Part shown: in pieces, positions 54,511 to 62,409 of the stretch
How the letters are laid out: every line of letters starts with the position of its first letter
Position numbering within the stretch: the first letter of the stretch is position 1
Source: Neotamlana sedimentorum
Lineage (GTDB): Bacteria; Bacteroidota; Bacteroidia; Flavobacteriales; Flavobacteriaceae
NCBI RefSeq assembly: GCF_000943565.1
Contig: NZ_JTDW01000005.1
Coordinates: 372,001-436,000 of the forward strand
DNA: 64,000 nucleotides
Direction: 5' to 3'
Notes under the pieces: model-generated
Databases searched by the model: none
What the model saw: only the letters and a program-made list of their open reading frames with translations
What the model was told of the DNA's origin: nothing
Made by a program: the position numbers and the translations under genes

Positions 54511-56262
54511 ATGAAAGCATTACTGCATTTAAATAAATACTTTTATAAATACCGAAGCCATTTAATTATTGGAATCATTATAACTATAATTGCGCGTTTG
54601 TTTTTACTTTACACACCGCGTTATGTTAAACAAATTTTTACGGTAATTGAAAATTATTTTTCAGGTAACATAACTATAGACGTTTTTAAAAATGATTTAT
54701 TAGAAGCCATTTTATATATAATTGGAGCGGCAATTATTGGTGCTATTTTAACTTTTTTTATGCGCCAAACTATAATAAATGTTTCGCGATACATTGAATT
54801 CGATTTAAAAAATGAAATTTACGCCCAGTACCAAAAACTTTCGTTAAACTTTTATAAGAAGAACAGAACCGGTGATTTAATGAACCGAATTACCGAAGAT
54901 GTTACACGTGTGCGCATGTATGCTGGACCCGCAATTATGTACAGTATAAATACCATTACTTTAATAATTATGGTTATATTTTATATGTACAAGGCGTCGC
55001 CAAAACTTACGCTATACACTTTGGTTCCGCTTCCTATTTTATCAATTATTATTTATAAGTTAAGTAAAGAAATACATAATCGCAGCACCGTTGTTCAAGA
55101 ATATTTATCGAAACTATCAACATTTACGCAAGAATCTTTTAGTGGTATTTCGGTAATAAAAGCGTACGGACTGGAAGCGCAAACCTCAAAAAACTTTAAC
55201 AATTTAGCCATTGAAAGTAAAAACAAACAAGTAAGTTTAGCTAAAGTACAAGCTTGGTTTTTTCCTATGATGATTTTATTAATAGGCACAAGTAATCTTT
55301 TGGTAATTTACATTGGCGGTATGCAATATATAAATGGCGAAATTGAAAGTATTGGTACTATTGCCGAATTTTTAATGTATGTAAACCTTTTAACTTGGCC
55401 AGTTGCAACGGTTGGTTGGGTAACCTCTATTGTACAACAAGCCGAAGCATCGCAAAAACGTATTAATGAGTTTTTAAAAATAGAACCCGAAATTAAAAAC
55501 GAAAATACGGCCAATACAAAAATTGAAGGCGACATTGTATTTAATAATGTTTCTTTCACTTACGACGATACAAATATTAATGCCTTAAAAGAAATAAGCT
55601 TTAGTATAAAAACTGGCGAAACCTTATCCATTTTAGGTAAAACAGGTTCTGGCAAATCCACAATTTTAGATTTAATTAGTCGTTTGTATGATGTAAAACA
55701 TGGCAACATAACCATAAACAACAAACCGTTAAAAGCGTTAAACCTATATAATTTACGCGATAGTATTGGTTATGTTCCTCAAGATGCTTTTTTGTTTTCG
55801 GATAGTATAAAAAACAACATAAGCTTTGGTAAAATTGATGCTACCAACGACGATGTAATTGAAGCCGCCAAAAATGCTCAAGTGCACAAAAACATTATAA
55901 AGTTTAAAAACGGATACGACACCGTATTAGGAGAGCGTGGCATTACACTTTCTGGCGGGCAAAAACAACGTGTTTCTATTGCGAGAGCCATTATAAAATC
56001 GCCAAAAATATTGTTATTCGACGATTGTCTTTCGGCTGTAGATACTGAAACAGAAGAAAAGATTCTTAAAAACCTTAATAAAATTTCAAAAAACAAGACC
56101 TCAATTATAGTTAGTCATCGTGTTTCATCAGCAAAAAACGCCGATAAAATTATTGTTCTAGATGATGGCAAGATTGTACAGGAAGGCAACCACGAAAGTT
56201 TAATAAATGTAGATGGCTACTACAAAGAACTTTACCTTAAACAATTAAGCGAAAAATCTTAA
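54511..56262 (+). CDS. ABC exporter, fused membrane and ATPase domains
   Basis: A 583-residue half-size exporter of the MsbA/LmrA type: six transmembrane helices (residues about 15-310) and an ATPase domain with Walker A GKTGSGKST (376-384), signature LSGGQKQR (from 480), Walker B LLFDD and His switch IIVSHR. The residue after the Walker B aspartate, normally the catalytic Glu, is Asp505, as in the degenerate half of heterodimeric exporters, yet no partner gene is adjacent. Substrate unknown; lipid or drug export is possible. Confidence 0.9.
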   Translation: MKALLHLNKYFYKYRSHLIIGIIITIIARLFLLYTPRYVKQIFTVIENYFSGNITIDVFKNDLLEAILYIIGAAIIGAILTFFMRQTIINVSRYIEFDLKNEIYAQYQKLSLNFYKKNRTGDLMNRITEDVTRVRMYAGPAIMYSINTITLIIMVIFYMYKASPKLTLYTLVPLPILSIIIYKLSKEIHNRSTVVQEYLSKLSTFTQESFSGISVIKAYGLEAQTSKNFNNLAIESKNKQVSLAKVQAWFFPMMILLIGTSNLLVIYIGGMQYINGEIESIGTIAEFLMYVNLLTWPVATVGWVTSIVQQAEASQKRINEFLKIEPEIKNENTANTKIEGDIVFNNVSFTYDDTNINALKEISFSIKTGETLSILGKTGSGKSTILDLISRLYDVKHGNITINNKPLKALNLYNLRDSIGYVPQDAFLFSDSIKNNISFGKIDATNDDVIEAAKNAQVHKNIIKFKNGYDTVLGERGITLSGGQKQRVSIARAIIKSPKILLFDDCLSAVDTETEEKILKNLNKISKNKTSIIVSHRVSSAKNADKIIVLDDGKIVQEGNHESLINVDGYYKELYLKQLSEKS

Positions 56263-56413
56263 GCTTAAAATCATTCTGCCAATCTTTTAATGCAACAACA
56301 AGAATAAATGGAATTTTACTAAAAGAAAACCTATAATTTGTTGGTTAATAAGAGTTTTTTTTAGATTTTTGGTATTCACAAAACAATTAAATCAACACTT
56401 ATTTCAATTCAAA

Positions 56414-56788
56414 ATGAATGCTATGATGGAGAAAGAGGAAATTTTTTCAAAAGTATTAAGAGCAGGACGACGAACTTATTTTTTTGATGTTAGAGCAACT
56501 AAGGCTGAAGACTACTATCTAACAATTACCGAAAGTAAAAAATTCACTAATGATGATGGATCGTTTCATTACAAAAAGCATAAAATTTACATTTATAAGG
56601 AAGATTTCGCCGAATTTAAAGAGATTTTATCTGAAATGACAGATTATATCATTAGTGAAAAGGGAGATGAAGTAATTAGTGAAAGACACCAAAAAGACTT
56701 TAAAAAAGAATTCGACACCACTCATGTTACCGAAGCGGAATTAAAAACTCCTGAAAGTTTTACAGATGTAGATTTTGACGATATTTAA
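56414..56788 (+). CDS. PUR-family (PUR-alpha-like) nucleic acid-binding protein
   Basis: A 124-residue protein with one PUR repeat (IFSKVLRAGRRTYFFDVRATKAEDYYLTITESKKF...) preserved in Bacteroidota (DUF3276). The longest frame starts with TTG at 56369; I place the start at the ATG at 56414 because the earlier residues (VFTKQLNQHL) are not part of the fold. A second start at 56423 (MMEKEE) is equally possible. Bacterial PUR proteins bind single-stranded nucleic acid, mainly RNA. The acidic tail (residues about 95-124) ends with TDVDFDDI. A terminator follows. Confidence 0.88.
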   Translation: MNAMMEKEEIFSKVLRAGRRTYFFDVRATKAEDYYLTITESKKFTNDDGSFHYKKHKIYIYKEDFAEFKEILSEMTDYIISEKGDEVISERHQKDFKKEFDTTHVTEAELKTPESFTDVDFDDI

Positions 56789-56796
56789 TTAAAATA

Positions 56797-56824
56797 AAAA
56801 CCATCAAAATTTGATGGTTTTTTT
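56797..56824. terminator. Bidirectional terminator after the PUR gene
   Basis: AAACCATCAAA/TTTGATGGTTT, one-base loop, T runs on both strands. It serves the PUR gene and the convergent acyltransferase gene. Confidence 0.85.
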
Positions 56825-56829
56825 ATATG

Positions 56830-57864
56830 TTATATTTTACTTGTTAACAGTGCTATTAAAAATACTGTTATTAAATAAATTAATCCTATTCGAATACTAA
56901 AACCAGCTGCTAATAAGCAAAAAACTAAAAACACCCAAATAGGAACCAATGTTATCGCGACCGCAAACCTAAATGTTGCCGTAAACTCAGCCTCTTTTAT
57001 TTTTGGTTTTATTAAAAATTGCCATACTATAAATGGCACTATTAATTGAAAAATTAATAAAGTTTTAAACAATTTTTTTAAAGTACTTTTTTTAGATTTA
57101 AAAGGTGGGATCTCATCTAAACAATCATCTTTTATTAAACTATTTATCCTCTCTGGTTGTAAAAAATCAACATTTATAGTTTTTAATTTTTCAAGTGTGA
57201 CAGCATAATTATCTTCAGGAATGTGAGTTGTTAATTGTGAAATACGTTCTTGCAAAACGGTTTTTAGTTTTAAAACTGATTTATGCTTATCTTCAAATAA
57301 AAATTGCTTTGCAGAAATAGTAATACCAAAATTTAGACTTACCGAGTCCGGATAATTTTTAGCGTTTTCATAATTTAATCCCAAAGGTATAATTTGTAAA
57401 TCGGTTTCCGGATATTTTTCAAGAGTTTCAAAAACAATTCTCGTAAATCCTTTACTTAAAGGGCGTACAGTTCGTTTTAAACTATGGTTTCCTTCAGGAA
57501 AAAGGGACACTGCATCATTGTTATGTAATAGCTCGCTACAAGTATTAAAAACCTCAACATTATTAGAAATTGTACTCCAACCATCTCGAACACGATAAAC
57601 AGGAATCATTTGTAAAGACTTTAAAATTTTTGCAATTAATGGTTTATTAAAAACACTAGCTCTAGTTAAAAAGTAAAAAAAACGACCATTACCATAAACG
57701 GCAATAAGCAATGCATCAATTAAAGCATTTTGATGATTAGACAGCAACAAAAGCGGCTTGTTTTTAGGAATATTTTTCGCATTAATTACCTTAACTTTCT
57801 TATAATAAAAATATAAAGCACACCTTAAATAAAAACGAACCGTATGTAGCCAAATCTTTTTCAA
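56830..57864 (-). CDS. Lysophospholipid/glycerol-phosphate acyltransferase (PlsC-like)
   Basis: A 344-residue membrane acyltransferase. The catalytic motif is SNHQNALIDAL, His and Asp separated by five residues (HX5D) rather than the usual four; the NHPNSFLD-type subgroup has this spacing. The second motif FPEGNHS is present. Two or three transmembrane segments lie at the C-terminus (about 270-340). It probably acylates lysophosphatidic acid or a related lipid in the inner membrane. It overlaps the symporter gene by 4 bases (ATGA). Confidence 0.87.
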   Translation of the reverse strand: MKKIWLHTVRFYLRCALYFYYKKVKVINAKNIPKNKPLLLLSNHQNALIDALLIAVYGNGRFFYFLTRASVFNKPLIAKILKSLQMIPVYRVRDGWSTISNNVEVFNTCSELLHNNDAVSLFPEGNHSLKRTVRPLSKGFTRIVFETLEKYPETDLQIIPLGLNYENAKNYPDSVSLNFGITISAKQFLFEDKHKSVLKLKTVLQERISQLTTHIPEDNYAVTLEKLKTINVDFLQPERINSLIKDDCLDEIPPFKSKKSTLKKLFKTLLIFQLIVPFIVWQFLIKPKIKEAEFTATFRFAVAITLVPIWVFLVFCLLAAGFSIRIGLIYLITVFLIALLTSKI

Positions 57865-58772
57865 ATGGCAACTTTTTTAACCGAAGTGTACGACCAGTAA
57901 AATGCCAAAACTAGCCCAGAAATTATATGCCATATGCCCCAAAACGCAGCTAAAATTGCCATACCTCCTAAACCATTAAAAAAAGTAAAAATTAACAATA
58001 AACCTAGTCCAGAATTCTGTATTCCAGTTTCAATGGCTATAGTTTTTTGGTTGGTAAACGACAATTTAAAAAATTTAGCCACTGAAAAGCCTAAAATAAT
58101 GGCCAAAAAATTATGAAACACACCAATTAATAATACATAATGAATGTAATTATTAAAAATGTCGATATTCTTAGAAAAAGCCAATACCACAATTAAACCA
58201 AAAACTATTATAGATAAAGGTTTTAAAAGTTTAGATAATTTTAAAGCCATAACCGGAAATTTATATCGAAAAGCCATTCCTAAAACTAAAGGAATACCTA
58301 AAATTAAAATTACTAGTTGTATTATATCAACAGGACTTAAAGCTACCTCTTTTAATATTTGAGCTGTTGGCGGGTATAAACTTCCATAAAACTGAAAGTT
58401 AAAAGGCGTCATAAATATGGCTATAAAGGTGGCAAAGGCTGTTAAACTAACCGATAAAGCCGTGTTTCCTTTAGCTAAATGCGTCATAAAGTTAGATATA
58501 TTCCCACCTGGACATGCGGCAACCATTAACATGCCTAAAGCAATGCTTGGTTGTGGTTTTATAACCCAAACCACTAAAAATGTTAATAAAGGTAAAAGTA
58601 CAAACTGGCATAAAACACCTACTAAAATTAACTTTGGAGTTTTTAGCAATTGCTTAAAATCGTTTAATGTTATACCTAAAGCGACACCAAACATAACTAT
58701 GGCTAAAGCCAAATTTAGCACCCATAAACCGCTGCTATCAAAATTAATTACAACATTATCTAGTTCCTGCAT
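57861..58772 (-). CDS. Bile acid:sodium symporter (BASS/SBF) family transporter
   Basis: A 303-residue inner-membrane protein with about nine transmembrane segments and the family features MVAACPGGNISNFMTHLAKGNTALSVSLTAFAT and IETGIQNSGLGLLL. Family members import organic anions with Na+; the bacterial substrate is unknown. It lies 1 base after the CsaA gene and overlaps the acyltransferase by 4 bases, a compact leftward cluster. Confidence 0.9.
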   Translation of the reverse strand: MQELDNVVINFDSSGLWVLNLALAIVMFGVALGITLNDFKQLLKTPKLILVGVLCQFVLLPLLTFLVVWVIKPQPSIALGMLMVAACPGGNISNFMTHLAKGNTALSVSLTAFATFIAIFMTPFNFQFYGSLYPPTAQILKEVALSPVDIIQLVILILGIPLVLGMAFRYKFPVMALKLSKLLKPLSIIVFGLIVVLAFSKNIDIFNNYIHYVLLIGVFHNFLAIILGFSVAKFFKLSFTNQKTIAIETGIQNSGLGLLLIFTFFNGLGGMAILAAFWGIWHIISGLVLAFYWSYTSVKKVAI

Positions 58773-58773
58773 A

Positions 58774-59109
58774 TTAAGCTACGGTGCTTCCGTTTTTCAC
58801 TTTATTTTCTGGATTTAACAAAATTACATCGGCACCATTAACTGCACCTAAAACCAAACACTCGCTCATAAATTTAGCAATTTGCTTTTTAGGAAAATTA
58901 ACTACAGCAACTATTTGTTTCTGTAATAAATCTTCTTTTTTATAAAGTGTTGTAATTTGTGCTGAAGATTTTTTAATACCTAATTCGCCAAAATCAATTA
59001 CTAATTGGTAAGCCGGATTTCTAGCCTCTGGAAAGTCATTTACTTCAATTATAGTTCCTACACGCAAATCTATTTTGGTAAAATCTTCAAAAGTTATTGT
59101 ATTATTCAT
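58774..59109 (-). CDS. tRNA-binding domain protein, CsaA-like
   Basis: A 111-residue OB-fold protein matching CsaA (IDLRVGTIIEVNDFPEARNPAYQLVIDFGELGIKKSSAQIT...). CsaA homodimers bind tRNA and have chaperone-like activity in other bacteria. It is the first gene of the leftward cluster with the symporter and the acyltransferase and is divergent from the thioredoxin-like gene. Confidence 0.9.
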   Translation of the reverse strand: MNNTITFEDFTKIDLRVGTIIEVNDFPEARNPAYQLVIDFGELGIKKSSAQITTLYKKEDLLQKQIVAVVNFPKKQIAKFMSECLVLGAVNGADVILLNPENKVKNGSTVA

Positions 59110-59157
59110 TTTTTAAAAATACAAATAATCACGAAATTTGAATTAAAGAAAATAAAA

Positions 59158-59715
59158 ATGGCAAATACACCTTCAAACATGCTTCCATTAGGAACAACGG
59201 CTCCAAATTTTAATTTAACAGATACAATTTCGAAACAAAAACTTTCACTATCACAATTAAAAGGAAGTAAAGGCACTGTAATTATGTTTATTTGCAATCA
59301 CTGCCCATTTGTTATTCATGTTAATAAAACAATTGTAAATATAGCTAATACTTACAGCGAACACGGTATTGGTTTTATTGCTATTTCTAGTAACGATGTT
59401 ATTAATTATCCGCAAGACTCTCCCCAAAAAATGGCTATTCATGCAAAAGAAAATAATTACCCTTTTCCTTATTTATACGATGAAACACAAAAAGTTGCAA
59501 AAGCATATGATGCAGCATGCACTCCCGACTTTTACTTATTTGATGCTGATTTAAAACTGATTTATAGAGGGCAACTAGATGATTCAAGACCAGGAAATGA
59601 CTTACCTGTTACTGGCAACGATTTAAAATATGCAATAGATTGCCTGCTCAACAATAAAAAAAACGAGTCTCCGCAAAAACCTAGTATTGGCTGCAATATT
59701 AAATGGAAAAAATAA
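59158..59715 (+). CDS. Thioredoxin-like (redoxin/AhpC-TSA) protein
   Basis: A 185-residue redoxin without signal peptide, so cytosolic. The active site CNHC is at residues 46-49 (MFICNHCPFVIHV), and GTTAPNFNL begins the fold. I start it at the ATG at 59158; the longer frame from 59005 runs through the divergent csaA-like gene. Likely a thiol peroxidase or disulfide reductase; the substrate is unknown. Confidence 0.9.
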   Translation: MANTPSNMLPLGTTAPNFNLTDTISKQKLSLSQLKGSKGTVIMFICNHCPFVIHVNKTIVNIANTYSEHGIGFIAISSNDVINYPQDSPQKMAIHAKENNYPFPYLYDETQKVAKAYDAACTPDFYLFDADLKLIYRGQLDDSRPGNDLPVTGNDLKYAIDCLLNNKKNESPQKPSIGCNIKWKK

Positions 59716-59726
59716 AAGTTAATTTT

Positions 59727-60212
59727 TTATTGTAATTTAAGTTGCCAAAAACCTACATTTAACCATTGCCCAAATTTAAAACCTACTTCTTTTAAATCTG
59801 CAACTTGCTTAAAACCGAATTTTTCATGCAATTTAACACTTGCGTTGTTGGGTATTGTTAAAACACCTAAAACCATATGGTATTTTTCTTTTTTAAGTTG
59901 TGTTATAAGTTTTGCATACAACGTCGTACCAAATTGTTTACCATGGACTTTTTGCTTTACATAAACTGTAGTTTCTACCGTTCCATTATAGGCAGGTCTT
60001 TCTCTAAATTTACTTGCATAAGCATAACCAAGAATTTCTCCATCAGTTTCAAAAACGAAAAAAGGAAAATTTGCATTTATCCCTAAAAGTTTTTCTTTAA
60101 AGGGCTCTAGTTGACAAACTTCTAAATCGAAAGTTGCCGTAGTATTTAAAACATAATAGTTATATATATCAAGAATTTGTGGTATATCTTCAATTTTAAA
60201 AGGTCTTATCAC
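59727..60212 (-). CDS. GNAT N-acetyltransferase, phosphinothricin acetyltransferase-like
   Basis: A 161-residue GNAT-fold enzyme resembling the Pat/YwnH group: IRPFKIEDIPQILDIYNYYVLNTTATFDLEV at the start, ILGYAYASKFRERPAY in the middle and acetyl-CoA-binding region KQKVHGKQFGTTLYAKLI. It would acetylate a small amino-acid-like or amine substrate. It lies 11 bases after the YfiT-like gene on the same strand. Confidence 0.88.
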   Translation of the reverse strand: MIRPFKIEDIPQILDIYNYYVLNTTATFDLEVCQLEPFKEKLLGINANFPFFVFETDGEILGYAYASKFRERPAYNGTVETTVYVKQKVHGKQFGTTLYAKLITQLKKEKYHMVLGVLTIPNNASVKLHEKFGFKQVADLKEVGFKFGQWLNVGFWQLKLQ

Positions 60213-60222
60213 GGTATAAACT

Positions 60223-60762
60223 TTAAATCCAGTTGTTTCGTTTTAGTAAATTTTCAATATGGGCATAATGATGATTTCCATGCCATGCATAATTACCTAT
60301 GTTATAATCTAAAAAAACATCAGAATTTGTTTCTGGGTGAATAAAAACTCTCTTAAAATCAGACAATTTTAATCCTCGAATAAGGTAAACCAACTTAAAA
60401 TGAACCGCTTTTAAGTGCTGTATAGACATCTCAATAGGTGCTGTTTTGGTATCAAAAAGTTCTGCCCAACGATCTTCATAATAAGCTTTTATAACCGGTT
60501 TATCTTCGGTTAAAGCCCATTTAAAACGTGTATAACTATGATGATGACTATCTGAAACATGATGAATTACTTGCCTAATCGTCCATCCTTTTGGTCTATA
60601 AACCGTATCCAGTTGTTCATCATTAAGGTTCTTAACTAAATTTTCAAGCTTTTTGGGAAAATTTTCCAATTCTAAAGTCCAAGTTTCAATTTGCTTTTTA
60701 GTAATATTTTTGGGGCAATTAAATTTTCCGATAGGGTATTTAAGTAATTCTAAACTTTCCAT
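60223..60762 (-). CDS. DinB-fold YfiT-type thiol transferase/hydrolase
   Basis: A 179-residue protein of the YfiT/DinB superfamily: KLENLVKNLNDEQLDTVYRPKGWTIRQVIHHVSDSHHHSYTRFKWAL and WHGNHHYAHI. The conserved His residues form the metal site. YfiT is named putative metal-dependent hydrolase or bacillithiol transferase; as bacillithiol is reported in some Bacteroidota, a role in thiol conjugation of toxic compounds is possible. It sits 14 bases after the small unknown gene and before the GNAT gene. Confidence 0.87.
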   Translation of the reverse strand: MESLELLKYPIGKFNCPKNITKKQIETWTLELENFPKKLENLVKNLNDEQLDTVYRPKGWTIRQVIHHVSDSHHHSYTRFKWALTEDKPVIKAYYEDRWAELFDTKTAPIEMSIQHLKAVHFKLVYLIRGLKLSDFKRVFIHPETNSDVFLDYNIGNYAWHGNHHYAHIENLLKRNNWI

Positions 60763-60776
60763 AAGATATAATTTAA

Positions 60777-61211
60777 CTATCTATCAACAGATTGTATTAA
60801 AATAGATTTAGCCTCTAAAATAGCTTCATCTAAACTATTAAAATGTTTAATTTTCTTTTTAAAAAACAACTTTTCTATGGTAGAATTAAGTGTTCCTACA
60901 GAACTACTAGACACCACAAAATAAGATTTTAAAGAATAACTATGTTTAAAAAATTTTAACCAATCAGATGCTATAACAGAGTACGAATTAATCCTATTTG
61001 TAATAAAAATTATTTCACCACTCTTGGTGTTTAAAAAATTAGATACATCATTAACCATTTGTTCTCCACACTCCCATCCAATAGTCTCTCCTTCATAAAT
61101 TTCGGAGATTACATATCCCTGAAACACAAATAATTTACCAAACGAATAGTTAAATTCTTCTAGAATCTCGTTATAAAAACGAGAATTTTTCACACTCCTA
61201 CTCCTCACCAT
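60777..61211 (-). CDS. Conserved hypothetical STAS-like protein
   Basis: A 144-residue cytosolic protein I cannot assign with confidence. The pattern beta (KLFVFQGYVISEIYEGETI), beta (GEIIFITNRINSY), helices with KSILIQ at the end, resembles the SpoIIAA/STAS-like small alpha-beta fold common in flavobacteria. No catalytic motif, signal peptide or membrane segment. It opens the leftward set hypothetical-YfiT-GNAT. Confidence 0.68.
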   Translation of the reverse strand: MVRSRSVKNSRFYNEILEEFNYSFGKLFVFQGYVISEIYEGETIGWECGEQMVNDVSNFLNTKSGEIIFITNRINSYSVIASDWLKFFKHSYSLKSYFVVSSSSVGTLNSTIEKLFFKKKIKHFNSLDEAILEAKSILIQSVDR

Positions 61212-61261
61212 GCTATAATTTCATTTTAACTAAAAATAAGTAAAAAAAACTATAAAAAACA

Positions 61262-61289
61262 AAAAAGTACCTAACGAGTTAAGTACTTT
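61262..61289 (-). terminator. Intrinsic terminator of the peptidylprolyl isomerase gene
   Basis: Minus strand AAAGTAC/GTACTTT outer stem with a partly paired interior, then six T, 23 bases after the stop. Confidence 0.75.
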
Positions 61290-61312
61290 AATAGTTTATT
61301 TATAAAAAGTTT

Positions 61313-62245
61313 TTATTTTACATCCATTAGCTCAACATCAAAAACTAAAGTTGCGTTAGGCGGAATTACTCCACCTGCACCACGAGATCCATAACCTAAA
61401 TGACTAGGAATTACTAATCTGGCTTTATCCCCAACTTTTAAAAGCTGAATACCTTCATCCCAACCAGAAATTACTTGTCCCATTCCTAAAGGAAAATCTA
61501 TTGGTGCATTTCTTTTGTATGAAGAATCGAAAACGGTTCCATCTGGTAATTGTCCTTTGTAATGTACAGAAACTGTTTTACCTTTTTCGGCTTTTTTACC
61601 ATTACCTTGTTGCAGAATTTGGTAACGTAAACCACTTTCAGTTTTATTAAAACCAGTTGCAAGTTTATCTAATTCAGCCTCCGCTGCTTTCTTTTCTGCT
61701 TCTTCACGTTTTTCTCTAGCTCCTTCAAAAGTTCTAAATGCTTCTATGGCATTAAAAGCTTCTGCTTCTGCTCCTACTTTTACAATTTCTAAAGTATCGA
61801 TAACATCTCCTTGAGCAATTGCATCAACAACATCTTGCCCTTCTATCACTTTACCAAATACAGTATGATTGTTATCTAACCATGGAGTTTCAACGTGTGT
61901 TATAAAAAACTGACTTCCATTAGTTCCAGGTCCGGCGTTTGCCATAGACAAAACTCCAGGGCCATCATGTTTTAAATCTGGATGAAATTCATCATCGAAC
62001 TGGTATCCTGGGTTACCCGAACCTGTGCCTTGCGGGCAACCACCTTGAATCATAAAATCTGGAATTACTCTGTGAAATTTTAACCCGTTATAATATGGTG
62101 TTCCTTGAGGTTTTACTTTATTTTCTAAGTTACCTTCGGCTAAAGCAACAAAGTTACCAACGGTTCCTGGTGTTTTTTTATACTCTAAAGCTACTAGAAT
62201 TTCGCCCTTAGTTGTATTGAATTTTGCGTATAATCCGTCTTTCAT
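61313..62245 (-). CDS. Cyclophilin-FKBP fusion peptidylprolyl isomerase
   Basis: A 310-residue protein with two different isomerase folds. Residues 1-160 are a cyclophilin ([37 protein letters not shown]); a charged helical linker (about 170-200, [17 protein letters not shown]) leads to an FKBP domain (about 205-310: [43 protein letters not shown]). Both accelerate proline isomerisation during folding. Such cyclophilin-FKBP fusions are known from Flavobacterium. No signal peptide, so cytosolic. Confidence 0.94.
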   Translation of the reverse strand: MKDGLYAKFNTTKGEILVALEYKKTPGTVGNFVALAEGNLENKVKPQGTPYYNGLKFHRVIPDFMIQGGCPQGTGSGNPGYQFDDEFHPDLKHDGPGVLSMANAGPGTNGSQFFITHVETPWLDNNHTVFGKVIEGQDVVDAIAQGDVIDTLEIVKVGAEAEAFNAIEAFRTFEGAREKREEAEKKAAEAELDKLATGFNKTESGLRYQILQQGNGKKAEKGKTVSVHYKGQLPDGTVFDSSYKRNAPIDFPLGMGQVISGWDEGIQLLKVGDKARLVIPSHLGYGSRGAGGVIPPNATLVFDVELMDVK

Positions 62246-62263
62246 TTCTTAAATTTTAGGCTG

Positions 62264-62271
62264 CAAAGATA
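62264..62271 (-). promoter_or_regulatory. -7 element (TATCTTTG) of the isomerase gene
   Basis: Minus strand TATCTTTG, 18 bases upstream of the ATG. Confidence 0.55.
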
Positions 62272-62409
62272 GGAAATGATGTTTGAAGACAGAAACTAGA
62301 AGTAAGAAGATTTTTTAAGCTAAAAAGCTAATATTATATCTATTCATAATAAAACAACAAACATCTGATTCAATTTACTGCAAAACCACCAAAACCAAAT
62401 TAGATAACA

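Noticed and set aside
56369-56413. First 15 residues of the long PUR-protein frame
   Set aside because: The frame begins at TTG and the residues lie outside the PUR fold; the ATG at 56414 or 56423 is preferred.
58417-58818. 133-residue plus-strand ORF opposite the bile acid symporter
   Set aside because: Antisense shadow of a well-conserved transporter gene; no promoter and no recognisable protein.
59005-59157. N-terminal 51 residues of the long redoxin frame
   Set aside because: They overlap the divergent CsaA gene and promoter region and show no signal peptide; the redoxin fold starts at 59158.
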